In this document: piece after piece, positions 1 to 12,941 of the stretch | Layout of the letters: every line of letters starts with the position of its first letter | How positions within the stretch are numbered: the stretch's first letter is position 1 | From: Smittium mucronatum | Taxonomy: Eukaryota; Kickxellomycota; Harpellomycetes; Harpellales; Legeriomycetaceae | Direction: 5' to 3' | DNA: 32,551 nucleotides | Assembly (NCBI GenBank): GCA_001953115.1 | Contig: LSSL01000082.1 | Span: 9,656-42,206 of the forward strand | Made by a program: the position numbers and the translations under genes | Notes under the pieces: model-generated | The model's database searches: none | What the model was told of the DNA's origin: nothing | What the model saw: only the letters and a program-made list of their open reading frames with translations

Positions 1-132
1 TTATAATTTATAATTTATAATTTATAATTTATAATTTATAATTTATAATTTATAATTTATAATTTATAATTTATAATTTATAATTTATAATTTATAATTT
101 ATAATTTATAATTTATAATTTATAATTTATAA
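1..132. repeat. 7-bp tandem repeat (TTATAAT)n at the window edge
   Basis: The unit TTATAAT repeats without error about 18.9 times from the first base; the array breaks at base 133. It starts at the window edge, so its true length is unknown. The unit does not resemble TTAGGG-type telomere repeats. It could be an AT-rich minisatellite at which the assembly stopped, or subtelomeric sequence. No gene touches it. Confidence 0.95.
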
Positions 133-3100
133 ACGCTGTAATTTTTTTTTAATAATAAAACTTCAAAATTGATGTATAAGTTTGAAATGTTTCTAAATAC
201 ACTGGTTTTATACTATTAAATCAGTTTTTATTAAATCAAAACTAAAATTATGTTTAAATTATGGTATAAGGGTAAAATTTGAAAGAAGGTAATTTTCATT
301 GATTATAATTTCAATTGATTTTCTTTCTTCTTTTTTTATACAAATTCTTATCTTAAATTTATTAGTAAAATTTTTAGAGCTATTAAGAATCAAATTTCTA
401 CACTTTAAACCCCTATCTGGATTAAAATTTTAAGAAAAAATTTTACTACCCAATAAATAAATGAATTAAATTTTAAATTGATTTATCATTTTTTCGATCT
501 AAAAAATCAATAAAACTTTAAATCAGCACACTTCATTATTTATTTATTAAGACCCTTTTTATATTTTGTTACCACAATAGAGAATTTAGAAATTAGAAGA
601 TTTTGTATGTTTATTAGGACTATATATTTGATATTTTGATTTTTGATTTTAAAATCCGATTATTTATCATTATTTTTTATTTTTTTATACTATAATAAAT
701 TTAATTATAGTTAACTTTTTTTTTTTCAGGTAAAATTTTTAGTCTATTGATATTTTTTTAAATTACATAACATTAAAATTGGAACAACTACGATAAAAAT
801 AAAAAATAAATTGTTTTATTGAATTAAATTTTCTAATAAAAGAACTTTTTTGGATCAAATTTAAAATGATAATAATAAAAAAATGATATAAATATACATT
901 TTTTAGAAAAAATTATTTTCTTTACAATCGAAAAATTCTCTTTTAAAGTTTTAAATTTTTTCTAATTTAGAAATATGGCACTAACATGAAATAAAATTTT
1001 TTATGTGATCAAAAGTATAAACTGAAATAGCGATTTAAATTGGAAAATTTTTGAAATTTTATTAGAGCTAGTATTTTTTTTTCATTTTTTTTATTTAGAA
1101 GATTTTTTATTTTTAATGTAACATTTCTTATTTATAACAACTATTGTATTTTAAAAAGATTTTCACGTATAATTTCTTCTTATTTCGACAAAAGTGAAGT
1201 GTTGAATATAATTTTTAATTTCTATTTTTTTTTCCATAAAATAAAGTTTGGTGTGATATTATTATCCCGAAAAACGCGATGTATTTTTAATTTATTGGAT
1301 GATAAATTTACTCAAAGTTATTGATAATACTACTATATTTTACTTCAGTAATTGAAATAATAACTGAATTAGATATTGTAATTTTTTTGTATTTTCACTA
1401 ATTTTTTTTAAAAAAAACGTAGAATCAAAAAAACTCCGAAAAAAATTAGTTAAAAATAATTTTAGGTTCATTTTTTTCAAAATCATACAGGAATTAAAAA
1501 CAATAAAATGATGCCACTATAAACTTGAGATCCCCCCCCCCCCAAAAAAAATTTCTAAAATTAAAAATGGCTCACAAAAATTTCCCATATCATAATATTT
1601 TATTTAGATATTAAATAACCGGAATTATTATCTTTTTACTTTAATTTCCTATTTTAAAGTCCCTAAATATGTTGTTGGAGCAAAAAAATTACAAATAATT
1701 TTTTTGGTTTGAAAAAAAATTTTAAAAAATTATTTATGAAAATAATATTTTTATTACTGAGCTTTGCAATAATAAATTATTTGTCTAGAAGCTCTTTTAT
1801 TTTTTTTTATATAAACCAAAATATATAAAATTTTACAATCCAATTTAAAATTTACGGCCAAACAATCATATCTCTATTAATACATAATTTTATTTAAATG
1901 AAGTTTTGAGGAATTTTTTTTTAAAATGCGACTGCTTTTTTTAAATGAATACTTTTTCTTTCGGTTAAAAATTATTTTAAATATAAAAACACATTTATTG
2001 AGGATTTTTTAAAATTTAAAAAATACAAATATTTCCTGTAATCAACTTTAGATCATCTTAAAATGGCAGAGAAGGGATTGGAATATTTCGGAGAGATGTT
2101 GAGGTTATTATTAAAAATATTTTTTAGATGATATTTTTCATTTTATTTTTATCCTAAAATAAAAATTTCAATAGTATATATGTAATTTTAAACGTTAGAA
2201 TTTTGATTTATTAAAGTGATAGAATAGCTACTATGTACCTATAGATTTGAAATAGATTTTATATGCATTTTTTTATTTATTGGTTAAAAAAATAAAAAAT
2301 CAGATAGCACTAAGGATTTTCATTAAAAAATAATAAAGTAAAATTCTTAAGCATATGTGTGGATAAGGATTTTTTTTCATTTATATAAAACTATTAATTA
2401 ATTGCAAAAGCGGATATTTATTCTAAAAGCTGCTCAAATTGAATTTTCTATTCATTATGTATTTTAAAAATAGAAATCAATAAAATTTGGATCACATAAT
2501 TAAGAGGATTATAATTATGGATAAAAATGGTTTTGGGATATTTTTTTATTTTTTGTAAATTTCAGGAAATTCTAAAAAACTCGGGAAGCTCGCATAGTCA
2601 ATTTTGAGATTTTAAAATTTTTCATGTATAAAAAAATCGAAGTTTTAAGGCCATTACTTTTCAAAAAAAAAATAAAAAATAGAAAATAGGACTATATACA
2701 CCTCTTTTTCCTGGGATTTATTATTTTTAATTTTTATAAAAAACAATTTAAAAAAATGACAAAATTTAAAATTTTTATAAAAACTCCATCATCCTACTCC
2801 CCTCTGATGATTTAGCAGCTCGACGCCATATTTAATAGGTTCAAAATTATTTTAAGATTAGAATACATGAATTCAAAATTTTTTTAAATAAACCCAGAAA
2901 AACGATTTTTTTACTTATATGAAATAACTATAAAACATAAAAAAAATTTCTTAAATAACTTTATTTGAAAATCCAGATAAGATAATATTGTGTTTTCTTT
3001 CTTTTAAATCAAATGCTCAAATATATTTAAAATGCAAGCCATATTTCAAATATTATACATTATAAATTAATTTTTTTTCAAAAATTTCATTTAGTTGATT

Positions 3101-6100
3101 ATACCTAATATTATATATATAATTTTTCTCGAAAATATTTCTTTTATATAAAAAAAGATAAAAAATATTCTTTCTTTTGAAAATTTTTATAATTATTATT
3201 ATTTGAAAAATTAATCATTTTTATTTTTTCTGGTGTTTTTAATATGATAGTTATTTTTCAACCGCGGGGGAGTGGGGGATATAAAATATTGGCATTACTA
3301 AATGAAGAGAATTATTCTTAAATTTTAGATATTATTTAAATATTATCATCAATTTACATGTGAAATATATAATTTTTATGGGGAATAGGGTTCCAAAAAA
3401 CCCCATTAAACATAAATTTGGGGATTTTCATTGTATCCAATAAAATTTAATTATAATTTAAAGGATTTATATGAACTTCAAAACAAAATTTTTTATTTCT
3501 TGTAGTAAATTTTTTATATTTAAAAAAAAGGTAAACTAACTGTTTATGTATTTTAAAATATTCTAAAAAAATTTCTTTCTTTTTTTTCTTTTTTATGTTA
3601 TGAATAAAAAATTTTCCTAATAATTTATAGAACAAATTTTTTTGTAATATATGGAAGGTTATGTTTATGAACTGAAATTTTCCTATTAATTTTTATCTAT
3701 TTTACTAATTTGGAAATATAACAGATGTGTATTCAATAAAATCATTGGTTAATTTGAATTTTAATTGTAAGAAATTTCAAATTAAAAAAGTTGTGAATTT
3801 TAACTCAGGTTTGTATGATATTATATATTTATTGGTTTTGTGATTATTAGATATCATTTTGGTAAACTTTTTACTTAATAAAAAAATTATTATATCGAAA
3901 AAAAATCTCCCATAAAGTATATAAAATAAAATAATTCCAGTTTAAATATATTTATATGTGTTAATCCTTTACTCTATATCTAAAATTGGCATATTAAAAC
4001 TATAAATGTGTTCGTATTTGCGTGAGATATTGATTAATATCACCATCTTTTACTAATTTGGATATATTTTAATAACAGAATCTATAATCATAAAATTTTA
4101 AAATATTAAAATATTGAATTTTATTCTAGTTTTTTGCTATTTTTCTATTTAAGATAGCTCTATTATACATAAAATCAATTTTTAATTTTAATATTAAGGA
4201 ATATTTTTTAAAATGTTTTTTCTTAAATCAGCTTTAAATTTTATTTTACATTTGTAAAATATAACTTGAGTTCTTTTGATTTTTTTGATTCAGAAAGGGA
4301 TTTTGGCTTCAATTTAATGAAAATATATCTCTTAAAATAGCATAATTAATATCGGTAAATATAAATAAATTTCTAAATTTTTAATTTGATTAAATTATCA
4401 ATAATTTATACTATATTTTTATATTGAAAATTAAAAAAATATTTCTTTTGGATATTTTGGTATCCTTGAATTTGACATCCTATTATAATTAATTATTATT
4501 TCCCGGACTTATTTTGAGTATTTTTATGTTTTATATATTTCTCATAATAATTCTTTAGTATTTTTAATTTCAGGCTTCAAAAAATCGACAATTGCTTATT
4601 TCACGTCTATTTCTTTTTGATATTAAGTGTCTAAAATATACTTATATTTGCATAAGAACATTTATACTGAGAAAATAGTTATTTTTTTGATTTTTTATAG
4701 CAAAATTTTAGATAAAATTGATAGAAAAAGTTTTTTTTTAATTTTTAATGATAGAGTGAAAATAAAATTATTTGGTTAAATCTCAATTTAATATTGGAAC
4801 CTATTTATTACATTTTAAAAGCTTCATATTTTTTCAATAGACCGATTTTCCCAACCATTATATGTCGCAAAACTTTTAAAATGAAAAAAAATTCTTAGAG
4901 GTTCTCTTAATGTTTTTTTATTAGTATCATAGTAGATATTGTTCAAAAGTTATTTATTCAAAATTTAGAGATTATATAATATATTTTTCTACTCCATGTT
5001 ATCTAAAATAAAGATTTTAATTTATTTAATACGTTTAAATATAATTAATTAGTTTGTATTCTAAAATAAAATGATTAAATTGAAATTATATAAATATCGA
5101 AGTATTTCTATGATGAAATCTGTATAAAAAGTACTTTAAACGATTTTCTGGGCTTCTATTGTATAGGAATAAAGTTTTATTGATTAATTGGGTTTTTTGA
5201 ATGCTGATTTAAAATCTTCAATATCATGCGTAAAAAATTGTTATATCCAAAAACTAGCTTAAAAAATCATACTATATTTTTTTTACGAAATATCTAAATT
5301 AATAAAAAAAAATTAAAAAACATAAAAAATAAATAATTGCAGCACCTTTGCTTTTTCCATTTATAGTTTTATATCTACCAAAAATGCTTTTTTACACATG
5401 ATAATTTTTTTTCTTAATGTAATAGTAATCCTCTATTAAATAGTTAATTTAATTTTATATATTTAAGTATTTCTATATCTTATTTCAAATATTCATGGGC
5501 TCAGTAATGTTGAAGCGCTATTTATAATATAATTTTATATCAAATTTGGGATCAATGAGGGGGGGGGTGTGCGTGAATTATTAAATTTTTTTAATAAATA
5601 TAAATCCGATAAGAAATATTTAATTGGATTTTTAATTTTTTAAAAAATTCCACTAAATTTATTAATAGTAAAATAAGCTTTTACAAAATGGAAAATAAAA
5701 AAAAAAGAAACAGAATTTTTTTTGGAATGAGTCTTGAAGCCAGCCATATGAATAAAATCAAACTAACGATAAAATAAATTCAAAGAAAATTCAAAAAATT
5801 CCCAACTATTTTCTGTTAATAAGCGCATATATTCAAAATATTATTTAAAAAATGAATTATGATTTTTTTTTTTGCAGTTATATAATTCAAAAAATGATTA
5901 AATTTTTGATTTTACAGCAATATAAGAATCATTAAATAAACGATAAATTACTTTACTAATAAAAAATACATTTCATTAAAAAATGGGGAATAATTCCAAT
6001 TCTTGCTCTAATAATTGGGTCTCAAAATAAAAAATTATTGGATACAATAGTAAATTATTAATATTATCATTTAATTTTAATCCCTTTATCTAAAATTTTC

Positions 6101-7159
6101 TTTAAAAATATGGATAAATAAGTCAAGAATTTTTCAAACTATGAGAAAAAGTATATATAATATAATAATATTTTGAATACCAAACAAAAATTTTAAGCTT
6201 TCATATTTATAAAGGATACATGTAGAACTTTTTCATAAATAAATCATACAAAAATATTAAAAACAATTATAATTTTTTCAAAAAATAAAAAAAAACGCGT
6301 GGTAATTTTAACAAAAATAACTAAAGCGGAAATAATTGTATAAAATCACTTAGTTTTATATTATGATTATAATTTCAACAAAGAAAACTAATAAAGTTTA
6401 ATATTGATGCGTATAAATGGAAATTTAATTACGTCAACATTTTAAACTAAATAATTTAGAAGGTAAAGAATCATTAATTTCAGATTAAATACTAAACAGA
6501 TTTGTGTTTCATATATAGAAATATCAATATTTATCGCAAAAAATCGTGTGTTTAATTAACAAGTTGATTTTTTATTATTAATTATCTTGTTTAAAACATT
6601 TATTTTTTCAAAAAAAATCGAGTTTAAAAATAATTTAAAAATGGAGGAAAAAAGTTTAAAAACCCCCTGATTTTTTATAAAAACCATTTATTTCGAAACG
6701 ACTATCTAAATTAAATATTAAATTTTTTATATCAAAAAGAATTAAACGAATATAATTAAGCCTGAAATATATTTTAGATAACTCCATACCTCTAAAAATA
6801 TCATTTATAAACCGGAGTCTTTCTGTTTCTTTTTTAATAAAACAAACCTTAAAATATTTAAAATATTTTTTTTTATATTTATTATAAATTAATTTTGGTT
6901 AAATATAACTTAATATCAACATATATTGAATCTATAACTTTATTTGGAAATATTTGTGGTTCCTTGTGTGTATATGTAAGAAGTATATTTTTACACTTTT
7001 TAAATGAAGATATATTATAAAATTCAGGATAATCATTTTTATAATAATTATTTTTACTTTTAAGTGTAATGTTTTCTTTATCTTTTTGTATTCCAAATAC
7101 TATATGCATATTTTTTTAAAAAACCATGGGAAAAAATGTTTAAAAAATTATTACAATAA
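133..7159. other. AT-rich stretch with no supported gene
   Basis: About 7 kb of very AT-rich DNA dense in stops in all frames. Open stretches such as the minus-strand one at 3447-3635 are lysine/phenylalanine-rich translations of A and T runs and are not believable genes. Notable interruptions are a C12A8 run at 1532-1551, two G5 runs at 3266-3278, and a G9 run followed by TGTGCGTG at 5559-5575. No tRNA, terminal repeats or recognisable protein motifs were seen. One weak minus-strand open frame at 6882-7109 is listed separately. Confidence 0.6.
6882..7109 (-). other. Weak open reading frame of 75 codons, possible relic
   Basis: An ATG-initiated open frame of 75 codons in DNA where a stop is expected about every ten codons. 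The translation is rich in K, N, I and Y but also carries charged and proline residues (for example THKEPQIFPNKVIDSIYVDI), so it is slightly more protein-like than its surroundings. No family is recognised and there is no evidence of splicing or expression. It lies about 50 bp from the plus-strand relic at 7160-7303. It may be chance. Confidence 0.15.
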
Positions 7160-7303
7160 AAAAAACTCATAACAGATACAATAATAGGTCGGTATGAAAA
7201 TCATATATTTGAGCAGAGAATGATGAATGTAGCCGTATATAAAAAATGGCTGGAAAAAGAAACTCGCCATATAATGAGGAAATTATTGGCTGCGGTTAAA
7301 TAA
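7160..7303 (+). pseudogene. Coding-like fragment, unknown family
   Basis: A 47-codon open frame bounded by TAA on both sides in otherwise stop-dense DNA. Its composition is unlike its surroundings: the segment around GRYENHIFEQRMMNVAVYKK and WLEKETRHIMRKLLAAVK has W, H, R, E, A, V and M residues that AT-driven random translation rarely gives, and the DNA is visibly GC-richer. There is no start codon at the beginning; the first ATG is internal. It is probably an isolated exon or the remnant of an eroded gene. No family is recognised. Confidence 0.35.
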
Positions 7304-8151
7304 AATCGCAATTTGGTTTTGATATCATCTATGAAAAACTAATAGGAATATATTTTTTCTGCTATTACTATAATTTAATCAATTGATGAAAAATAAATTT
7401 GAAATTTTTTTTGATCTCATTCTTAATCTGACTATCCATTACAATGGCGGAAAATTTTTAGTGTCTTTTATAATTTAAAAAAAAAAAATTTAGTGAAATA
7501 GCGCCCCTAAAAGCTTTTTTTTAAGCACTGCATCATTTGCTCTTGATTATACTTGGTTGTAATAAATATTATCAGAATTTTTTTGGGGGAGCTGCTCATA
7601 ACCTTTATCAAAGACATAATATCTTTGATGTTTTTTTTTATATTAATTTTTGAATGAATATATATCGATAAAATCGAAACAGTTTATTTTATTTTTCTAA
7701 TGTAAAAATACTTCGCAAAACTTTCTGGATCCGAGATATATTTGGTTTTCTTTAAATTACTGATAAATTAGTTTAACAGTTCAAATCCTAAATTTAGTTT
7801 GATTAAGTGGCCTTTAGAAAAATAAAAATGAAATAACCGAAATGACATCAATCTCATGAAAAAAGGATATTAAATAATCATTGGAACAATAGATATTTTA
7901 TTCCGATATTGAATTGATGATTTTTATTGCGAAAAAAGGGTTATATTAATATTCTATACTTCCTCAATAATTAGTTTAAATGGATGCATCTTTGATTTAA
8001 AAATATGAAATATTTAGAAAAAAATAGAAATTTTTTTATGAATTTTGTACTTTCTTTTCATTTTGAATCTATAAAACATAGTTAGATTTTTATTCCGAAT
8101 CATAATAATTAATCTATTAATGAATAAAATAAAACAATTTTCCCAAAAATA
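7304..8151. other. AT-rich stretch, nothing recognised
   Basis: Stop-dense AT-rich DNA between two coding-like fragments. I see no gene, RNA or repeat structure beyond A and T homopolymers. Confidence 0.5.
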
Positions 8152-8373
8152 TTATATCAATAACCTCCCCATCCTCAACAAAACTTCTTTTTTTAATTTT
8201 ACAAGTTTTTCCTTTTTAATTTTACAACTTAACCTACAAATACCTCTATTAATCACTTTTATACGAATTTCAATATTATGAAAGCGAGTATATTCATCAG
8301 TGTTATCTAGTCAATAACACTCTGCTGGATGATTAACTTTCAAATAATAACAAAAAACTTCAAGATAAATCAT
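8152..8373 (-). pseudogene. Coding-like fragment with one in-frame TGA
   Basis: Read on the minus strand from ATG at 8373, the frame runs 73 codons to TAA at 8152, interrupted once by TGA at 8313-8311 (codon 21). The translation is protein-like: it includes YYLKVNHPAECY before the stop and LDNTDEYTRFHNIEIRIKV after it, followed by a lysine-rich tail and RMGRLLI. The frame is also open about 12 codons upstream of the ATG. The amino-acid mix (W-free but rich in D, E, R, H and P) is not what random AT-rich DNA gives. No family is recognised. It is probably a decayed gene or transposon piece; chance cannot be excluded. Confidence 0.35.
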
Positions 8374-9404
8374 TTTTAAGCATAATATTGTAAAAGAAAA
8401 CAATAAGTTATTTTACATGCTTAATTAAAAAAAAATTTTCCTTCCTTATGGAAACATGTGAAATCAACCCTAAACTAATAAGCTTAAGTATCAAAATAAA
8501 TAAAATAGATGAAAATTGTTATGAGAAAAGTATCACGTGAGGGAATTAAATTTAATAATTTTATATATGAGCTTTAAAATTTAAATTATAAAGAAATTAT
8601 AATTTTTAAATCTGCCACAATATAAAAATTATGATTTTTTTATATAATTTCTATCCTCTTAAGTCGTGAATTTAAATTTTAACAAGGATATAAAAGAAAT
8701 TTTAATTATCATTTTATACAATATATTTATAATGAAAATTAAAATAATATATATATATATATATATTCTTAATAAAGGGGATTAAAATCAGTCCCAATTT
8801 AAAAGGAGTTGATTAAATTTTTTATTTTTTTAGCACTTCTAAGAAGGTTTAATAATAGATTCCAGATGGTTAAAAAATTTCAAATCCCACAAATATCTTC
8901 ATGAGTTCCCAAATATTTTTTTATTTTTAATGCTTTAGCGCCTCATAATAAATTTTTTCTAACATACTATATTTTACATAATAATCTATATATTACAGAT
9001 ATTAGCTTTTTATAAAGCCTATTTGATCCAAATTAGTCTCTTTTATTGGAAAAATTTCTGATAAATACCTAAACTCTCCATGTATATCAAATATACGAGT
9101 GCGCACCTTATTCTGGGGACCTTTTCGTCTAACCCTCTTCTTTATTATTCAAAATAAATCTTTTTTAAAGGTTCAATCTACTCTTAAATATTTTAAAATT
9201 ATTATTATATCAATTTTAATTTGACTTAAGTGTTAAAAATTATATCTTCAAGGCGAGAAAATTCCTTTTTAAACGAATATTCTTATGCTATCCTGAAAAT
9301 AAAACTTTAGAATACCTAAATTAAGAGTTTATTAGAGTTCTATTAAACAAATGAATCCATATCTAGGTCAACTTCCAGAAGATTAGAGAAAATAGTCGCA
9401 GAAA
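8374..9404. other. AT-rich stretch without a gene
   Basis: AT-rich intergenic DNA. The only distinct element is an (AT)10 run at 8747-8766. No open frame worth listing and no RNA gene seen. Confidence 0.5.
8747..8766. repeat. (AT)10 microsatellite
   Basis: Twenty bases of uninterrupted alternating AT. It is self-complementary and is the cleanest dinucleotide run in the window. Confidence 0.9.
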
Positions 9405-9671
9405 TTACCCATATGATTTTTTCGGGAAAAAAACCCCTCTACCTTTTAATGTTTCCTCAATATAATAAGCTATTATTTTAACTGAAATTTGATTAATCTC
9501 TGAATAAAAGCTATAAGAATTAATATAGAGTAGAATTATGATAGACTTTAAAAATTTTAAATTATGTGAAAATAAGGTTCGTAAAGGAAACCTTTTATTT
9601 TTTCTGTTTCCCGATTCTAATTTTAGGAATAAATTTGTTTTAAAGCTCGAATAAAATACCAAAATAATTTA
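9405..9671 (-). other. Weak open frame of about 88 codons, possible relic
   Basis: The minus strand is open for about 88 codons between stops, with no ATG at its head. The distal part (INQISVKIIAYYIEETLKGR, then GVFFPKKSYG) looks more like protein than its surroundings. No domain is recognised, there are no flanking splice signals I would trust, and the proximal half is rich in F, L and S. It is listed as a possible exon relic only. Confidence 0.2.
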
Positions 9672-10156
9672 AATAAAAATTAAAAAGAGCTTCCGAATCT
9701 TTGTCATTTAAAATTTCAAAATAAAAATACAATTTAAGTTCATATAAATTGATTATTTTTTTTTTCGAAACATTCATTTTCAAGCCTGCTTTCATCAATA
9801 TAATGAGCTCAAAAAAAATAATTTGAATGTTTTATTTGAAATTTAAAAGATAAATATTACTTTAAATGGTTTTTTGAATTATAATTTTTTAACATTATTT
9901 CTTTTATATAACCTCTTAGCAAGATTCAGAAAATAAAATCTCTTTTTTTTTAAAAAAAATTATAATTATAAAAATCATTTATTTGTTTATTTATTTCATA
10001 AAAATAATTAAATGAAATAATCCGAATTTTTCAACAATTTAAATATATGATATGTAGACTATATAAATTGTTTTATTATTATATTATTATATCTTAAAAT
10101 AGTGATTATTTCATTAAAACGCGTCACATAGATAAATCATATCCTTATATTTTTAG

Positions 10157-10366
10157 TTGGAGTATTTTAGGGAAAAACAAATTTATAAATATAACGCGCT
10201 TCTCATATTAAAAATTTATGGATTAAGTATCAAAGTAAAATACTTATTAATTCTATGGTTATTAAATACCGCATTTCAAATGATAAAAAATGCTTCTTTT
10301 TGGTTATTTGACATTTATTTGACAAAAGGCGATTTTTTTGAATTAACTGAATTATTGCATTTGTAG
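10157..10366 (+). pseudogene. Possible ankyrin-repeat gene fragment
   Basis: A 69-codon open frame bounded by TAG on both sides, with no ATG at its head (it opens at TTG). Two segments resemble successive ankyrin helices: YNALLILKIYGLSIKVKYLL recalls the pattern 'nALiiAskyGHLsIvKYLL', and, about one ankyrin unit later, LTKGDFFELTELLHL recalls 'akkGhFElteLL'. Spacing between the two helix ends is about 36 residues against 33 in the consensus, and the GH signature is lost in both. That fits an eroded ankyrin gene but also allows coincidence. An inverted repeat (AGTCTA-ttg-TAGACT) sits right at its end. Confidence 0.25.
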
Positions 10367-11187
10367 TCTATTGTAGACTGATAAATTACTAATGTAGCCA
10401 ATTAATTATATAAGCTCAATAATAATACCTATTTTTTTATTCATGGGTTTCAAATATTGCTATTTTAGCTCTGCACATTTTAGTATGAAAATTAATAATA
10501 TTAAAATATCGAGTGATAAAGATAATAAAAACAGTTTATTATTATTTCTATCATTAAAAATTCTTTATAATACATATATAATTATTTAATTATATTATAA
10601 AGTACTTACTTTTTTAGTTAGAAACTAAGAGTAATATTTCGAGTGATTAAATGTTTTTAGGCTCGTATTACTTCTAGGCTCGATGGAAAACCAACTTATT
10701 TTGATTCTCAATTATGGAATTTTTTTTTTCTAAAATGTCTTTTTATCAACCAAACTTTACAGATATTTTTTGTATCTTTGGACTTATAAAGGTTTAGTGT
10801 TATGATCAAGTCAAATTTGATCCAGTAAAGCATCTTCAAATGGAATATTTATTAATTTTAATTAATCGAATATTAATTAAATTGCAATTTCACACAATCA
10901 TTCCTAATCCCAAATAAAAAAATTAATTTATAATAAAAGAAAAATTAATTCTCTTGCCTTTTTTTAGACCTAAAAAAGCTCGAGATATCCCAGTATGCAA
11001 AATTTTCGAACTCATTTTTTACACAGCGCTACGTATCTTTTTATGAGTGCCACATTCATCTGAAATCATTAGATATTATTTTTCTAATTAATAATATTTT
11101 GTAACCTATTTTTACCCAGTAATAAACATCCAATAAGAATTGAAAAAATACATAAGAATAAAAAAAAATACAGTATCAAAAAAAAAA
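10367..11187. other. AT-rich stretch without a gene
   Basis: AT-rich DNA. A short hairpin-like inverted repeat lies at 10365-10379 (6-bp arms, 3-nt loop). Nothing else is recognised. Confidence 0.5.
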
Positions 11188-11409
11188 TTAAATGTAATTT
11201 TCAGTGATTAAATTAGAATTTTTAAAAACAGACTTGTTAATTAAAAAAACCCTCTCTCCTTTTTTTGCCAAAGATTTTTCATTTTTAGGTAAGCATAATA
11301 TTTTTTTAAACATTATTGTTAATTTTTTAGGCAATAGGATATGATTTAATCTGGGAATTTTAATATTTTTAAAATATGCGATTAACAAAATTGCAACATC
11401 AAATCTCTA
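11188..11409 (-). other. Weak open frame of about 72 codons
   Basis: An open minus-strand frame between stops with a lysine- and leucine-rich translation including NHILLPKKLTIMFKKILCLP and KNEKSLAKKGERVFLINKS. No start codon at the head (TTG is the first alternative), no recognised domain. Composition is only slightly better than background. Could be a relic or chance. Confidence 0.18.
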
Positions 11410-12941
11410 AATCTCATAAAATTTTAAATTTATCCATATCCCCAGATTTTTTGGTTGTCTATTTTTAGACCTTTATCTGGAATATATATTGGATTTTCTA
11501 ATAAATTATACCATTAAAAATATTTATTTTGTTATAATGTTATAATATTTTACAAACATCAAGATATTTGAGAAAATTGGAGTTTTCACTGTATCTATTA
11601 AAGGTAGAGAGATAATTTTATGAAAGAGAAATTTTACTGTGCTCTTTTTTATATGTATATTCGGAATTTTTTTCGATTGGAGGATTAGTTAATATATTAC
11701 ATATTTTATAAGAATTTTTTTTTTTATATAATTTAATTTACTATTTTGAAATGGGCTACAAATTAATTTATTTGAATTTAGCTAAAAAGCAGTTTGATTA
11801 TTTTCCCAATACAGCATAATTTAATAATAAAACTATTTATTTTCGGATTAGATATCACAATAAGGTTTTTATCCCTTTATTTTTTAATATTGGTTTTTAA
11901 AGTATATTGGGCTATTAATGGGAAATTGAGTCAATATATCTGATTTTTATGTACCGAGTTTTTACGTTTAGGCTATATTAAAATTGAAAATTTTATTATT
12001 TTAATTATAGGTTTCGGCTTATATAATTTAATAAACGGTTCAATAAATGTATACATATCTCCCCGAATTTTCAATAATATTTTCCACTTGAAATTTAATA
12101 AAAAATTTATATTCATCCTAGTACTTTGTTCAAAATTTGATTAAAAACTATTATCTTATATTAACACATCTTAAACATCCATATCTCAATTAAAAATATT
12201 CATATTTTAGACTATATATAGAAATTTAGAAATTTTTGTATAATTGCAATTTTTTAGAAAATTGGGTTTCAAGTTCTCAAGAAAAAATTACCCCCTCCCA
12301 TTTGCTCAACAATTTCATAAACAAAATAAAAAATTATCGAAAAGAAATTTTGTTTGTGTTTATAATAAGGCGTGTTAATAAGTAAATTTATATAATATTC
12401 GAAAACCCATTGTATGGGAATCTTTAAAACTGACATAAATTAAGAGTTGCAAAATCGATATGAATCGGAAGCTAAAATTAAGTATTTATACACAACATAA
12501 ATCCAGAATTCTTATTGTTAGACCATTTTATCCAATATTATTTAGCATTAAGCTGCCTTTATGCATTCAATTTTGAATTTTTTCTCATAAATATTAAGAG
12601 TGGACTTATATTATAAGATTATTTTTTTTACATTTTTACAAAAAACCCCCGTAAGATATTTAAAAAATTACAAGTTTTCAGAAAAAATTTTAGATGATTT
12701 ACTTTTTTTAGGATGAAGTTTTTCATTTTAACCAAATATTAATAGTTACCATTACAATCAATAAAGGGGGAGCAATAAAAAATTCCAATAGATCAAAAAT
12801 TTATTTATTATAAAAAATAATATATTTTAAACTAATATTATTTTTTTAAGAATTTATGATATTTTTTTACTATTTAGAACTATAATAAATTATAATTTTT
12901 TAGATCTTAAATTTTGATTTATTTTTTTTTTAGCTTTTTAA
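11410..12941. other. AT-rich stretch without a supported gene
   Basis: Mostly stop-dense AT-rich DNA. Around 12,430-12,600 the minus strand has a stretch whose translation is coding-like between several TAA codons (pieces such as EFWIYVVYKYLILASDSYRF). The stops are too many for me to call a gene. Confidence 0.45.

Noticed and set aside
1..132. Telomere repeat
   Set aside because: TTATAAT lacks the G-rich strand of telomeric repeats and is not a known telomere unit.
3447..3635. Minus-strand open frame of 62 codons
   Set aside because: Its translation is dominated by K, F, N and Y from A and T runs and contains a poly-Lys tract; it looks like chance in AT-rich DNA.
7781..7797. B-box-like AGTTCAAATCC suggesting a tRNA
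   Set aside because: No cloverleaf, A box or terminator can be built around it.
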